Positions 46,371 through 55,565 of a DNA stretch of 64,000 bases are shown one piece after another. A model generated the notes under the pieces. It did not search any database and had not been told where the DNA came from. It worked only from the letters and a program-made list of their open reading frames with translations. The first letter of the stretch is position 1, and each line of letters begins with the position of its first letter. The position numbers and the translations under genes were made by a program. Source of the stretch: Limnohabitans sp. Hippo3 (lineage in GTDB: Bacteria > Pseudomonadota > Gammaproteobacteria > Burkholderiales > Burkholderiaceae_C); contig NZ_NESF01000011.1 in assembly GCF_003063665.1 (NCBI RefSeq), positions 1-64,000 on the forward strand, in the 5' to 3' direction.

Positions 46371-47783
46371 ATGACCACCTTGCTCATCCACCGCGCACGC
46401 TGCATCGCCACCATGGACGATGCCAACACCGAATTACCCGGCGCCTCGCTCTTGATCCGCGACGGCCGCATCGAACGCCTCATCCCCGCCAGTGAGAATG
46501 TCGATGAACTGCTGAAACAGGTCGATGAGGTCATCGACGCCCGCCGCCATGTCGTGGTGCCAGGCCTGATCAACACGCACCACCACATGTACCAGTCGCT
46601 CACGCGGGCGATTCCGTCGGTGCAAAACGCCGAGCTGTTCAGCTGGCTCCAAGGCCTGTACCCGATCTGGGTGGGCCTCACGCCCGAGATGGTGCGTGTT
46701 TCGGGCCAAGTGGCCATGGCCGAGTTGCTGCTCAGCGGCTGCACCACCAGCTCTGACCACCTCTACATCTACCCCAACGGCGTGCGGCTGGACGACAGCA
46801 TCGAAGCGGCACACACCATCGGCATGCGCTTCACGGCCACACGCGGCAGCATGAGCATGGGCGAGAGCCAAGGCGGCTTGCCACCCGACCGCGTGGTCGA
46901 GCAGGAACCCGCCATCCTCAAAGAAACCCAGCGCCTGATCGAGACTTGGCACGACGCCAGCTACGGGTCGATGACACATGTGGCCGTGGCCCCCTGCTCG
47001 CCCTTCAGCGTGAGCCAGGACCTGATGCGCGAATCGGCCAAGCTCGCCCGCGCCCACGGCGTGCGCCTGCACACCCACCTGGCCGAAAACGACCACGACA
47101 TCGCCTACACCCGAGAGAAATTCAACTGCACCCCCGCGCAATACGCGCAAGATTTGGGTTGGGTGGGCGACGATGTGTGGCACGCCCATGGCGTCAAACT
47201 CGACGACGAGGGCACTTACCTGTTTGCCAAGACCCGTACCGGCATCGCCCACTGCCCTTGCAGCAACATGCGCCTGGCCAGCGGCATCTTGCCCTTGCGG
47301 AAAATGCTGGATGCAGGCGTGCCGATAGGCCTGGGCGTGGACGGTAGCGCCAGCAATGACGCGGCGCACTTGCTCAACGAAGCCCGCCAGGCGATGCTGC
47401 TGGCGCGTGTGGGTAAGGCCTTAGAGCCGTTCGGTTGTGACCACGGCCCCGCCGACATGACACCCCGCGACGCCCTGCGCCTGGCCACACGTGGCGGCGC
47501 CGAAGTGCTGGGCCGCGCCCACGAACTGGGTCAAATCAAAGAAGGCTATTGCGCCGACATCGCCATGTTCCGAACCGACACCCTGAGCATGACGGGTGGC
47601 GCGGTACACGACCCGGTGGGGGCGCTCTTGCTGTGCGCCAGTGACAACGCAGACTACACGATCGTGAATGGGCGCGTGGTGGTGCGGCAAGGCCAGATCA
47701 CCACGGTGGACATGGGGCCGCTGATCGAACGGCACAACCAGTTGGCCGTGCAGTTGGCCTTGGCCAGCAACTCATCAGCCTGA
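46371..47783 (+). CDS. 8-Oxoguanine deaminase
   Basis: A 470-residue zinc amidohydrolase of the atrazine-chlorohydrolase (TrzN/AtzB-like) subgroup that in Pseudomonas (PA0142) converts 8-oxoguanine to urate. Metal and active-site motifs: PGLINTHHHMYQSLTRA (about 64-80), HTHLAEN (about 231-237), HAHGVKLDD, CPCSNMRLASG and GVDGSASNDAAHL. The length matches the family. The frame extends upstream without homology; ATG 46371 is the conserved start. Substrate assignment rests on motif and context (xdh, guaD, puuD in the same window); related hydroxyatrazine or other purine deaminases are alternatives. Confidence 0.86.
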   Translation: MTTLLIHRARCIATMDDANTELPGASLLIRDGRIERLIPASENVDELLKQVDEVIDARRHVVVPGLINTHHHMYQSLTRAIPSVQNAELFSWLQGLYPIWVGLTPEMVRVSGQVAMAELLLSGCTTSSDHLYIYPNGVRLDDSIEAAHTIGMRFTATRGSMSMGESQGGLPPDRVVEQEPAILKETQRLIETWHDASYGSMTHVAVAPCSPFSVSQDLMRESAKLARAHGVRLHTHLAENDHDIAYTREKFNCTPAQYAQDLGWVGDDVWHAHGVKLDDEGTYLFAKTRTGIAHCPCSNMRLASGILPLRKMLDAGVPIGLGVDGSASNDAAHLLNEARQAMLLARVGKALEPFGCDHGPADMTPRDALRLATRGGAEVLGRAHELGQIKEGYCADIAMFRTDTLSMTGGAVHDPVGALLLCASDNADYTIVNGRVVVRQGQITTVDMGPLIERHNQLAVQLALASNSSA

Positions 47784-47840
47784 TCAGAGTCACAACTGTT
47801 GCAACTCGCCATCTTGCTGACGCTTGTCTAAACTGAGGCC

Positions 47841-48188
47841 ATGATCCAAGGCCTCGTTCAACTCTTCCTTTTTCAGGCGCTGGGCGAGCTGCTGTCCAAA
47901 TTCGCCCTGCCCTTCATCCCCGGGCCTGTCCTTGGCCTGGTGCTGCTGTTGGCGTTTTTGGCCCTGCGCGGACATGTGCCCGCGTCCATGGACGGGGTGG
48001 GCAGCAGCATCTTGCAGCACCTGGGGCTGTTGTTCATTCCCGCGTCGGTGGGCGTGGTGCTTTACCTGCCCCTGCTGCAGGCCAACGCCTGGGCCATCAC
48101 GGGGGCGCTGGTGCTGAGCGTGGTAGCCACGGTGGCGGTGGTGGCGTTGGTGCTCAAACTGTTCGCCAAAAAAGACAGCACGCCATGA
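47841..48188 (+). CDS. LrgA/CidA-family membrane protein
   Basis: A 115-residue protein with four hydrophobic helices and the family stretch LPFIPGPVLGLVLLL. LrgA/CidA proteins act as holin-like or, in later work, small-metabolite (pyruvate-like) transport components, with LrgB. The following lrgB starts by ATGA overlap. No regulator lies with the pair. In this setting a role in export or uptake of a small organic acid is possible but not shown. Confidence 0.85.
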   Translation: MIQGLVQLFLFQALGELLSKFALPFIPGPVLGLVLLLAFLALRGHVPASMDGVGSSILQHLGLLFIPASVGVVLYLPLLQANAWAITGALVLSVVATVAVVALVLKLFAKKDSTP

Positions 48189-48913
48189 ACAACACCCTGC
48201 CACCTATCTCCGAAATCTGGGTTTACCTCTCGGGCAGTCCGCTGCTGGCCTTGGTGCTCACGCTGAGCGCTTACCTGCTGGGCCTGACGCTGTACGAACG
48301 CAGCCAGCGCAACCCGCTCGCCAACCCGGTGCTGATCGCGGTGGTGCTGGTGAGTATTGGCATCAGCGTGATCGACATGCCCTATGCCCAATACTTTGAA
48401 GGCGCGCAGTTTGTGCACTTCTTGCTGGGCACGGCCACGGTGTCGCTGGCCATCCCCATCTACAAAGGCTTTGCCTCGCTCAAGGGGCGCATGGGGGTGT
48501 TGCTGCTCTCGCTGCTGGCGGGTGGCATCACCTCGGTGCTGACGGCCGTGGGCATGGCGCGTTGGCTGGGCGTGGACGAGGCGCTGGTGCGCGGTCTGGT
48601 CGCCAAATCGGTCACCGCGCCCATTGCCATGGGCATTGCCGAACGCGTGCAGGCCTCGCCTACCCTGACCGCCATCTTTGCGGTGAGCACCGGCATCTTG
48701 GGCGCGGTGCTGGGCCGCTATGTGCTGGACGCCCTGCGCGTCACAGCATGGTGGCAACGCGGCTTCGCCCTGGGCGTGGCCGCGCATGGCATTGGCACCT
48801 CACGCGCTTTCAGCGTGAACGCCGAAGCCGGGGCCTATGCCAGCCTGGGCATGGGCTTGCATGGCATCGCGGGGGCCATGCTGATCCCTTACGCGGTGGC
48901 TTGGTGGTTTTAG
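48185..48913 (+). CDS. LrgB-family membrane protein
   Basis: A 242-residue protein with about seven to eight membrane helices. The conserved blocks ALVRGLVAKSVTAPIAMGI (about 137-155), AVSTGILGAVLG and AHGIGTSRAF (about 199-208) identify LrgB/CidB. It is coupled to lrgA by a four-base overlap and forms a two-gene unit; the next gene starts 58 bases on, so it may continue into the Ldh-family dehydrogenase. Confidence 0.88.
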   Translation: MNNTLPPISEIWVYLSGSPLLALVLTLSAYLLGLTLYERSQRNPLANPVLIAVVLVSIGISVIDMPYAQYFEGAQFVHFLLGTATVSLAIPIYKGFASLKGRMGVLLLSLLAGGITSVLTAVGMARWLGVDEALVRGLVAKSVTAPIAMGIAERVQASPTLTAIFAVSTGILGAVLGRYVLDALRVTAWWQRGFALGVAAHGIGTSRAFSVNAEAGAYASLGMGLHGIAGAMLIPYAVAWWF

Positions 48914-48971
48914 AGGCCAAACGTCCCGGCGAGTCCACCGCGTGACAGGGCCAGGCGGGCTTCTTTTTATG

Positions 48972-50027
48972 ATGAAGCCCATGAACTACGCTGCCCCCGA
49001 CCTCCTGGCCTTTGCCGATCAACTTTTGCAAGCCGCGGGCTTGCCGCCCGACAAGGCGCAAGCCGTGGCCGATGTGCTGCTCGAAGGTGATTTGCTCGGC
49101 CACACCACCCACGGTCTGGCCTTGCTGGCGCCTTATCTGGCAGAGCTGGAAACAGGCAAGATGCGCAAGGACGGCCAGCCTCTGGTGGTCTCTGACCACC
49201 CGGCCGCTGTGACCTGGGATGGTCAGCGCTTGCCAGGCCCCTGGTTGGTGCTGCAAGCGATTGACTTGGCCACCCAACGCGCACGCACACAAGGCACCTG
49301 CACGGTGGTCATCCGGCGCAGTCACCACATTGCCTGCCTGGCCGCTTACCACCAGCGCGTGACCGATCAGGGTTTCATGATGCTGCTGTACTGCTCGGAC
49401 CCCAACGCCGCCAGCATCGCGCCTTTTGGCGGGCTGGACCCGGTGTTCACGCCCAACCCAATGTCGGTGGGCATCCCCACTTCGGGCCTGCCCGTGCTGA
49501 TCGATGTGTCCACCTCGTCCACCACCAATGGCATGACCAACCGCTTGCACAAGGAAGGCGGCTTGTTGCCTGCCGAATGGGTGATGGACGGCCACGGCCA
49601 GCCCAGCCGCGACCCGGCCGTGCTGTTCAAGGAACCCAAAGGCACGATCTTGCCGCTGGGCGGCATGGATTCAGGCCACAAGGGTTATGGCCTGAGCTGG
49701 ATGGTGGAGGCGCTGACGGGTGGCCTGGCCGGACACGGCCGCGCCGATGCGCCCGAGGGCTGGGGTGCCACGGTGTTCTTGCAGATCATCGATCCGCGAG
49801 CGTTTGCGGGGGCCAGTGCCTTCAACACCCAAATGGACGAGGTCTCGCGCCAATGCCATGCGTCGCGGCCTGCGCAGGCCGACCGCTGGGTGCGCACGCC
49901 GGGTGAACGTGGCCTGAAGCTCAAAGCGGGCAGCGCTCGTGAAGGCGTAGCGCTGTACCCCAACATCATGCCCATGCTCTTGCCCTGGGCCGAGAAACTC
50001 CAAGTGGCGGCGCCTTCACCTCTTTGA
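48972..50027 (+). CDS. Ldh-family oxidoreductase (malate/lactate/ureidoglycolate dehydrogenase type)
   Basis: A 351-residue NAD(P)-dependent dehydrogenase of the Ldh_2 family. Family features: LEGDLLGHTTHGLALLAPYL (about 34-53), RRSHHIACLAAYHQRVTDQG with the catalytic His, NPMSVGIPTSGLPVLIDVSTS and GGMDSGHKGYGLSWMVE (about 223-239). E. coli AllD, which oxidises ureidoglycolate, has the same size. Near purine genes AllD-type activity is attractive, but the family also includes malate, sulfolactate and 2,3-diketogulonate enzymes. Several in-frame ATGs (48969, 48972, 48981) leave the exact start uncertain. Confidence 0.82.
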   Translation: MKPMNYAAPDLLAFADQLLQAAGLPPDKAQAVADVLLEGDLLGHTTHGLALLAPYLAELETGKMRKDGQPLVVSDHPAAVTWDGQRLPGPWLVLQAIDLATQRARTQGTCTVVIRRSHHIACLAAYHQRVTDQGFMMLLYCSDPNAASIAPFGGLDPVFTPNPMSVGIPTSGLPVLIDVSTSSTTNGMTNRLHKEGGLLPAEWVMDGHGQPSRDPAVLFKEPKGTILPLGGMDSGHKGYGLSWMVEALTGGLAGHGRADAPEGWGATVFLQIIDPRAFAGASAFNTQMDEVSRQCHASRPAQADRWVRTPGERGLKLKAGSAREGVALYPNIMPMLLPWAEKLQVAAPSPL

Positions 50028-50057
50028 AAAAACCAACCCGGCACGAAGGCCGGGTTG
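50028..50057 (-). terminator. Rho-independent terminator of tctCBA
   Basis: On the minus strand AACCCGGC (50057-50050) pairs with GCCGGGTT (50043-50036) and runs through GG into TTTTTT (50033-50028). The stem can also serve the plus-strand Ldh gene, although there is no T-run on that side. Confidence 0.85.
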
Positions 50058-50088
50058 AGGCGTCTGGCGCATGCCCGAAAGATGCGCG

Positions 50089-51582
50089 TCAAGCAGGCGC
50101 GGCAGGTTTACGCAAAACCCGCAAGAGCAGGGGCGCAAACCACACCAAGGCGGTCAGTATGGCCAAGGTCAGCGCAATCGGACGACTGACAAAAGCCATC
50201 AGATCACCGTTGGACTTGATCATCGAGGTGATGAAGTTTTCCTCCAGCATGCCGCCCAGCACCACGCCCAAAATGGCAGGCGCCACCGGGAATTTATTGG
50301 CCTCCAACACATAAGCCAGAATTCCGGCCACCAACATCACACCCACCTGGAACACGGAATTGTTGATGGCAAAAGTGCCCACCACACAAAACAGCAAAAT
50401 CATGGGCATGAGGATCTCGCGGGGTACACGCAGAATGCGCTTGGCCACCTTGATGCACAAAATACCCAGCGGAATCATGATGAGGTTGGCCACAATGAAC
50501 AGCAGAAACACCGCATAAATGTTTTGCGGGTTGGTGGTGAACAAGGTGGGGCCGGGGTTCATGTTCTTCATGTAGAGCACGCCGATCACGATGGCCGTGA
50601 TCGAGTCACCCGGAATGCCAAACACCAAAGCCGGAATCCACGCGCCCGCCAGCGCACTGTTGTTGGCCGAACCGGACTCCACAATGCCTTCCACGTGGCC
50701 CGTACCAAACTTTTCGGGCTCTTTGGAAAACTTCTTGCTCATCGCATACGACATCCAGGCGGCAATGTCGGCCCCGGCACCTGGCAATGCGCCCACGGCC
50801 GTGCCCAACACACTACCGCGCAGGATTTGCTTGGGGTATTTTTTGGCCAGCGCCCACTGCCCTTTCAGCACACCGCCCACTTCCTCCACCACCAACTCCG
50901 CTGGAGGGCTGGTGTCCACCACGTAGCGGATGATTTCAGAGATGGCGAACATGCCGATCATCATGGCGATCATGCCAATGCCGCCCGACATTTCGGTGTT
51001 GCCAAAGGTAAAACGCGGAAACCCCGCCGGATTGCCCAAGCCCACGCAAGCCACCAGCAAGCCCAGGCACAACATCATCAGCCCCTTGATCGGAGAACCT
51101 GTGGAGATAAAGACCGCACAAGTCAGGCCCAGCAGCACCAGCCAAAAGTATTCGAAGGAGCTGAAGTTCAGCGCGAAGTCGGCCAAGGCAGGTGCAGCGA
51201 CGATCAGCACCACTGTGCCAAACAATCCCCCCACGGCAGAAAACACCAGCCCCGCACCCAAGGCTTTTTCAGCTTGCCCCTTGCGCGTCATGGCATAGGC
51301 TTCGTCGGTGTAGGCGGCCGATGCGGGCGTGCCGGGAATGCGCAACAGACAACCCGGAATATCGCCTGAAAAAATGGCCATGGCGGTCGCCGTCACCATG
51401 GCCGCGACGGCAGGGATCGGTGGCATGAAGAAGGTCACCGGCACCAGCAAAGCGGTGGCCATGGTGGCTGTCAAACCCGGCACCGACCCCACAAACAAAC
51501 CATACAAAGAGGCAAACACCATCACCATCAAGGTGTACGGTTCGAACACCATCGAAAAAGCTTGGCCAACGGCGGTCCACAT
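50089..51582 (-). CDS. tctA: Tripartite tricarboxylate transporter, large membrane subunit
   Basis: A 497-residue TctA with about 12 helices. It carries the family marks VPGLTATMATALLVPVTFFM, IPGTPASAAYTDEAYAMTRKG (about 82-102) and the late second half signature WIPALVFGIPGDSITAIVIG. It forms the secondary-transport channel for citrate or related acids with TctB and receives ligand from TctC. Third gene of the minus-strand tctC-tctB-tctA set, ended by a terminator. Confidence 0.93.
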   Translation of the reverse strand: MWTAVGQAFSMVFEPYTLMVMVFASLYGLFVGSVPGLTATMATALLVPVTFFMPPIPAVAAMVTATAMAIFSGDIPGCLLRIPGTPASAAYTDEAYAMTRKGQAEKALGAGLVFSAVGGLFGTVVLIVAAPALADFALNFSSFEYFWLVLLGLTCAVFISTGSPIKGLMMLCLGLLVACVGLGNPAGFPRFTFGNTEMSGGIGMIAMMIGMFAISEIIRYVVDTSPPAELVVEEVGGVLKGQWALAKKYPKQILRGSVLGTAVGALPGAGADIAAWMSYAMSKKFSKEPEKFGTGHVEGIVESGSANNSALAGAWIPALVFGIPGDSITAIVIGVLYMKNMNPGPTLFTTNPQNIYAVFLLFIVANLIMIPLGILCIKVAKRILRVPREILMPMILLFCVVGTFAINNSVFQVGVMLVAGILAYVLEANKFPVAPAILGVVLGGMLEENFITSMIKSNGDLMAFVSRPIALTLAILTALVWFAPLLLRVLRKPAAPA

Positions 51583-51644
51583 GGGATGAGTCTCCTCAGA
51601 CTTTCAAAGTCATTTGGGTAAAAGCGGAAAGTGGACCCGAGGTC

Positions 51645-52118
51645 TTACCAGGCCATGGGCGTCAAAATGCCCCAAGGCAAGGGCACACGGAGCAATTTGT
51701 AAAAGGCAAAGTGAACCACCAAAGTGGCCACCACCGCCCAAAAGGCCGAGCGACCCCATGCGACTTGCAATGATCTGAAAAGCGCCATCAACATCAGCAC
51801 TGCTGTGATCAAGAAGCCCAGCGCATCCGACACCAAGATGTAGAACACGACCGAGCCCAACAAGACGGCCAAAGCCCGGGCATGCTTGGGCGAGCGAACC
51901 CAATTTTCCCAAGCCAGCCAAGGACCATGGGCTCGGTCTCGCCAGCCTTGCCAAACCAGCAAAGCGCCTCCAGCACACAGGCCCAGCGCAATCAAGCCCG
52001 GAAACAAAGCAGGCCCAACTGGCTGACCTGGGATGTTGGGGTAGCCACGCACAGCCAAGAGCACCGCAGCGCCCAAGGCCATGAGCAGGACGCCCCAAAA
52101 AGCGTCGTTGATTTTCAT
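51645..52118 (-). CDS. tctB: Tripartite tricarboxylate transporter, small membrane subunit
   Basis: A 157-residue TctB with four predicted helices (about 7-24, 38-58, 80-115, 122-145) and the usual opening INDAFWGVLLMALGAAVLL. It pairs with TctA. The start codon ATG 52118 lies eight bases after the tctC stop; tctA starts 62 bases further down. Low sequence conservation is normal for this subunit. Confidence 0.88.
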   Translation of the reverse strand: MKINDAFWGVLLMALGAAVLLAVRGYPNIPGQPVGPALFPGLIALGLCAGGALLVWQGWRDRAHGPWLAWENWVRSPKHARALAVLLGSVVFYILVSDALGFLITAVLMLMALFRSLQVAWGRSAFWAVVATLVVHFAFYKLLRVPLPWGILTPMAW

Positions 52119-52126
52119 GGGCTGGC

Positions 52127-53110
52127 TTACTTGACCAGACCCACAGCCTTCATGGTGACGCCCATTTCGGCGTCCGACTTGGCCATGAATTTGGCCATCT
52201 CATCCGGTCCACCATAGATCACGCCCAAGCCACGGCTGCTCATGAAGTCGTTGTACTCCTTGCTGGCCACAGCTTTGCGAACCGCCTCAGCGAGCTTGGT
52301 CTGGATGGGTGCGGGCAAACCTTTGGGCGCAAGCACACCGCGCCAGGCCGCCATGGTCCAGTTGCTGCCGGTGACCGATTTGAGCGTAGGCACATTGGGG
52401 TACAGCGTCGAAGGCTTGGCGTCCATGATGGCCAGGCTCTTGACCTTGCCCGCATCGATCAGCGAACGCGCCTCAGGCAAGGAGACAGGCGCGACTTCCA
52501 CACCCCCGGCCACCATGTCCTGCAGACCAGGCGCGGCACCGTTGCTGGGCACCCAGGGCAGCGCCGCAGGATCGATTTTCTGGTCCAGCAACAAGCCGGC
52601 AATCGCCAGGTGCCAGATGCCGCCCTGACCCGTGCCCGATGCCTTGAACTTGCCGGGGTTGGCCTTGATGGCGGCCAGCAAATCGTTCACGTTTTTATAA
52701 GGCGCGTCCGCACGCACCTGAATGCCTGCCGGGTCGGCATTGACCAGACCGATGGGGGTGTAGGAGGCACCTGTCAACTGGGTCAGGCCTTGCCAATGCA
52801 TCATGCCAATCTCGACCGTGGCCAGACCGATGGTGTAGCCATCAGGGGGTGCCGAGGCAATGGCCGCATGGCCCACCACGCCACTGCCACCCGTGCGGTT
52901 GACCACCGTGACGGGTTGGCCCAGGTCTTTTTCGAGCAAACTGGCCACGATGCGGGCGACGGCGTCGGTGCCACCGCCTGCGCCCCAGGGCACGATCATG
53001 GTGATGGGGCGTGTGGGATAGTTTTGTGCTGCAGCAGGCAGGGCAGCTGCCAAACAGGCCAGACCAGCAACAGCGCTGGCCACCAAAGTACGACGCGAGC
53101 GATTGAACAT
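52127..53110 (-). CDS. tctC: Tripartite tricarboxylate transporter, periplasmic binding protein
   Basis: A 327-residue Bug/TctC protein, the only one of the four in the window with its own TctA and TctB. Signal peptide about 1-28 (ends PAAAQ), then NYPTRPITMIVPWGAGGGTD and VTVVNRTGGSGVVGHAAIA. GGAGAC lies before ATG 53110; the frame extends 22 codons upstream without homology. It sits between puuD and tctB, so the carried carboxylate could be a breakdown product, but citrate-type acids are equally likely. Confidence 0.92.
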   Translation of the reverse strand: MFNRSRRTLVASAVAGLACLAAALPAAAQNYPTRPITMIVPWGAGGGTDAVARIVASLLEKDLGQPVTVVNRTGGSGVVGHAAIASAPPDGYTIGLATVEIGMMHWQGLTQLTGASYTPIGLVNADPAGIQVRADAPYKNVNDLLAAIKANPGKFKASGTGQGGIWHLAIAGLLLDQKIDPAALPWVPSNGAAPGLQDMVAGGVEVAPVSLPEARSLIDAGKVKSLAIMDAKPSTLYPNVPTLKSVTGSNWTMAAWRGVLAPKGLPAPIQTKLAEAVRKAVASKEYNDFMSSRGLGVIYGGPDEMAKFMAKSDAEMGVTMKAVGLVK

Positions 53111-53165
53111 GGGTGTCTCCTTTTGATTTGAACAGCCGGGCCCGAATGGGCCTGCTGCATCAAAA

Positions 53166-53192
53166 TTTATACCCATTCGAACGTCATACCAA
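53166..53192 (-). promoter_or_regulatory. Possible tctC promoter
   Basis: On the minus strand TTGGTA (53192-53187), a 15-base spacer and TATAAA (53171-53166) resemble a sigma-70 promoter, with GGTAT repeated across the spacer. It lies 56 bases before the tctC ATG. Confidence 0.4.
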
Positions 53193-53247
53193 TAGGGTCA
53201 ACCATAGCACCAGTAACTCTGGCGACTGCCTCGCCAGCCGTCCGCCT

Positions 53248-54459
53248 TCAATCCAAACGGGCCCCCGCCTGAAACCAGCGGCTCAACAATGCGCGGTCTT
53301 CTTCGGTCAATCCCGTGGTATTGCCCATGGGCATTTGCTTGGTCACCACCACTTGCTGGTACATGTTTTGCGCATGCTGTTTGATCAACTCGGGGCTGTC
53401 CAGGCGCACGTTTTTCATTTGCACTTGCGCACCATGGCAGGTCAGACAGTGCTGGCTCACCAGGCTTTGCACCTGTGCAAACGCCACAGGCGCAGCAGGA
53501 GCAGCCGACACTTTGGGCGCTGCAGGTTTCAAGGCCACGATCACACCCGCAATCAGCACCACGCCAACGGCCGCAAAAGGCCAGGGGTTGCCTGCGCGGC
53601 CCAGGTGGAAGGCATGGCGCTGCACAAAGAACTGACGGATCAGTGCGCCCGCCAACATCATCACAAACAGCAGCACCCAACGGTGTTCGTGCGTGTACAA
53701 AAAGCTGTAATGGTTGCTCAGCATCGCAAAGATGACGGGCAGCGTGAAGTAAGTGTTGTGCACGCTGCGCTGCTTGCCGCGCTTGCCGTGAATGGCCAAG
53801 GCGTTGGCGTCGTAGGCTTCACCGCTGGTCATGGCGGCCACCACTTTGCGCTGGCCGGGGATGATCCAGAAAAACACGTTGGCGCTCATGGCGGTGGCGA
53901 TCATCGCGCCCACCAACAAGAAGGCGGCGCGGCCTGCGAATAACTCATTGGCCAGCCACGATGAAAAGCCGACCACCACAATCATCAAGCCCGCCACGAT
54001 CAGTTCACCGTTTTTGCGGAAACCGAAGACACGGCACACGATGTCGTAAACAAACCAAAAGGCCACCAGCATCCCCACCGCGGCCGATCCGGCCATCACA
54101 GGGGTCCAGTCCATCAGCGATTTGTCGATTAGAAAGGTGCCTGCGTTGTACAGGTACAGCACCGTAAAGAGCGCAAAGCCGCTCAGCCAGGTGGAGTAGC
54201 TTTCCCAATAAAACCAGTGCAGCTTGGTGTGGATCTTTTTCGGGGCCACCATGTACTTTTGCGGGTTGTAAAAACCGCCGCCGTGCACCGCCCACATGGC
54301 ACCGCCCACACCTTTTTCGAGCAGATCGGGCGAGTTGGGTTTTTGCAGGTTGTTGTCCAGAAAGACAAAGTAGAACGAGGAGCCAATCCAGGCGATGGCG
54401 GTGATGACATGCACCCATCGCAACAACAAATTGGCCCATTCCAGCAGATACGTTTCCAT
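53248..54459 (-). CDS. puuD: Membrane-bound urate hydroxylase with cytochrome c domain
   Basis: A 403-residue PuuD. About the first 300 residues form eight to nine membrane helices in a DUF989/urate oxidase N-terminal fold with HVITAIAWIGSSFYFVFLDN, GGGFYNPQKY and HWFYWESYSTW; the C-terminus is a c-type cytochrome with CLTCH at 338-342 and MPMGN as likely axial Met. It hydroxylates urate to 5-hydroxyisourate and passes electrons to the respiratory chain, unlike soluble uricase. The ATG at 54459 (METYLLEW) is the conserved start; the long upstream frame crosses the operator. Next in the pathway is UraH (63115). Confidence 0.92.
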   Translation of the reverse strand: METYLLEWANLLLRWVHVITAIAWIGSSFYFVFLDNNLQKPNSPDLLEKGVGGAMWAVHGGGFYNPQKYMVAPKKIHTKLHWFYWESYSTWLSGFALFTVLYLYNAGTFLIDKSLMDWTPVMAGSAAVGMLVAFWFVYDIVCRVFGFRKNGELIVAGLMIVVVGFSSWLANELFAGRAAFLLVGAMIATAMSANVFFWIIPGQRKVVAAMTSGEAYDANALAIHGKRGKQRSVHNTYFTLPVIFAMLSNHYSFLYTHEHRWVLLFVMMLAGALIRQFFVQRHAFHLGRAGNPWPFAAVGVVLIAGVIVALKPAAPKVSAAPAAPVAFAQVQSLVSQHCLTCHGAQVQMKNVRLDSPELIKQHAQNMYQQVVVTKQMPMGNTTGLTEEDRALLSRWFQAGARLD

Positions 54460-54556
54460 GAAGGAATCTCCAACCCCCTCACCACCGCGGGCCCTGTGAG
54501 CGGGTATTCGGTCGCGAACATGTTTCCGGAGAAACCTGCGCCGCTGCGACCAGTGC

Positions 54557-54571
54557 ACCGAAGTGTATACA
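54557..54571. promoter_or_regulatory. GntR-type operator candidate upstream of puuD
   Basis: ACCGAAGTGTATACA is identical to 63547-63561 and contains the palindrome TGTATACA. It lies 98-112 bases before the puuD ATG in the gap after xdhC. TGTATACA-centred palindromes are typical of FCD-type GntR repressors such as the one at 63639. Confidence 0.65.
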
Positions 54572-54660
54572 GTTTAAAGGTCCGAATCCAGTGCGCTGCA
54601 CCTTTCAGTGCCTAGGGAAAACCAGCACCACACGCATGCGTCAGCCTCGATGCCGAATCC

Positions 54661-55476
54661 TCAACCCAGCTGCAAGAGCTGTGCCGCCACGGCCACGGCA
54701 ATGACTTCGGGTTCTTTGCCCGTGATGCCCGGCACCCCAATCGGGCAAGTGATGCGCGAAATTTCCTCGTCCGTGAAGCCACGGTCTTCCAGGCGGTGGC
54801 GGAAGGTGGCCCATTTGGTTTGGCTGCCAATCAAGCCCACAAATGGCAGATCACCTCTCGCGCGCAGGCGCTTCAGGCAGGCCACCACGATGTCCAGGTC
54901 TTCGGCGTGGCTGAAGCTCATGATCAACACCCGACTGCCCGGGACCAAATCGGCCACGGCAGCCTGCACCGGGTTGGAATGCTCGCATGCCACTTCATCG
55001 GGCACATCGGGCGGAAAAATTTCGTCGCGGCTGTCGATCCAACGCACGGCAAAAGGCAAAGGGGCCAAGGTCTTGACAAGCGCTTTGCCCACATGCCCAC
55101 CGCCAAACAGCGCCAGCGGGGTGCGCGGTGGCACCAACTGCGTGCGCAAACGCGCCACATCGTCGCGGCCCACCCGCTCAAAAACCAAGTCCACCGCACC
55201 GCCGCAGCACTGCCCCAAACTGGGGCCCAAGACCTGGCGCAAGGCAGTTTGTTCTGTTTGCCCGGTCAACAAACGCCGTGCGTGCGCCAACGCCTGGAAC
55301 TCCAGATGCCCGCCACCGATCGTGCCCTCCTCGCCTTGCGCAAAGACCAACATGCTGGTGCCGGGTCCACGCGGCACAGAGCCCTGCACGGCTTGCACAC
55401 GCACTACCACGGCCTTGTCGTTGTTCAACCGCTTCAGGGCTTTCTCAATCCAGTTCACGCTTTGGGGTCCATTCAA
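54661..55476 (-). CDS. xdhC: Xanthine dehydrogenase accessory protein (molybdenum cofactor insertion)
   Basis: A 271-residue XdhC. The XdhC/CoxI N-terminal part has VQGSVPRGPGTSMLV and TIGGGHLEF (about 30-58); the C-terminal Rossmann-type part has FGGGHVGKALVKTL (about 123-136). It binds and sulfurates the molybdenum cofactor and inserts it into XdhB. No ATG is in a good place: TTG 55476 is the longest option, GTG 55458 the alternative, and neither has a clear ribosome site. Only one xdhC serves the two xdhAB copies in the window. It is upstream of puuD on the same strand. Confidence 0.9.
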   Translation of the reverse strand: MNGPQSVNWIEKALKRLNNDKAVVVRVQAVQGSVPRGPGTSMLVFAQGEEGTIGGGHLEFQALAHARRLLTGQTEQTALRQVLGPSLGQCCGGAVDLVFERVGRDDVARLRTQLVPPRTPLALFGGGHVGKALVKTLAPLPFAVRWIDSRDEIFPPDVPDEVACEHSNPVQAAVADLVPGSRVLIMSFSHAEDLDIVVACLKRLRARGDLPFVGLIGSQTKWATFRHRLEDRGFTDEEISRITCPIGVPGITGKEPEVIAVAVAAQLLQLG

Positions 55477-55565
55477 AGAAAAGGGTCGCTGTTGGCTTGC
55501 CCACCAAGCCGACTCAATGCCACAATCACGGCCACCACAGAGTATGCCAAGGACAAGGGCTCACC

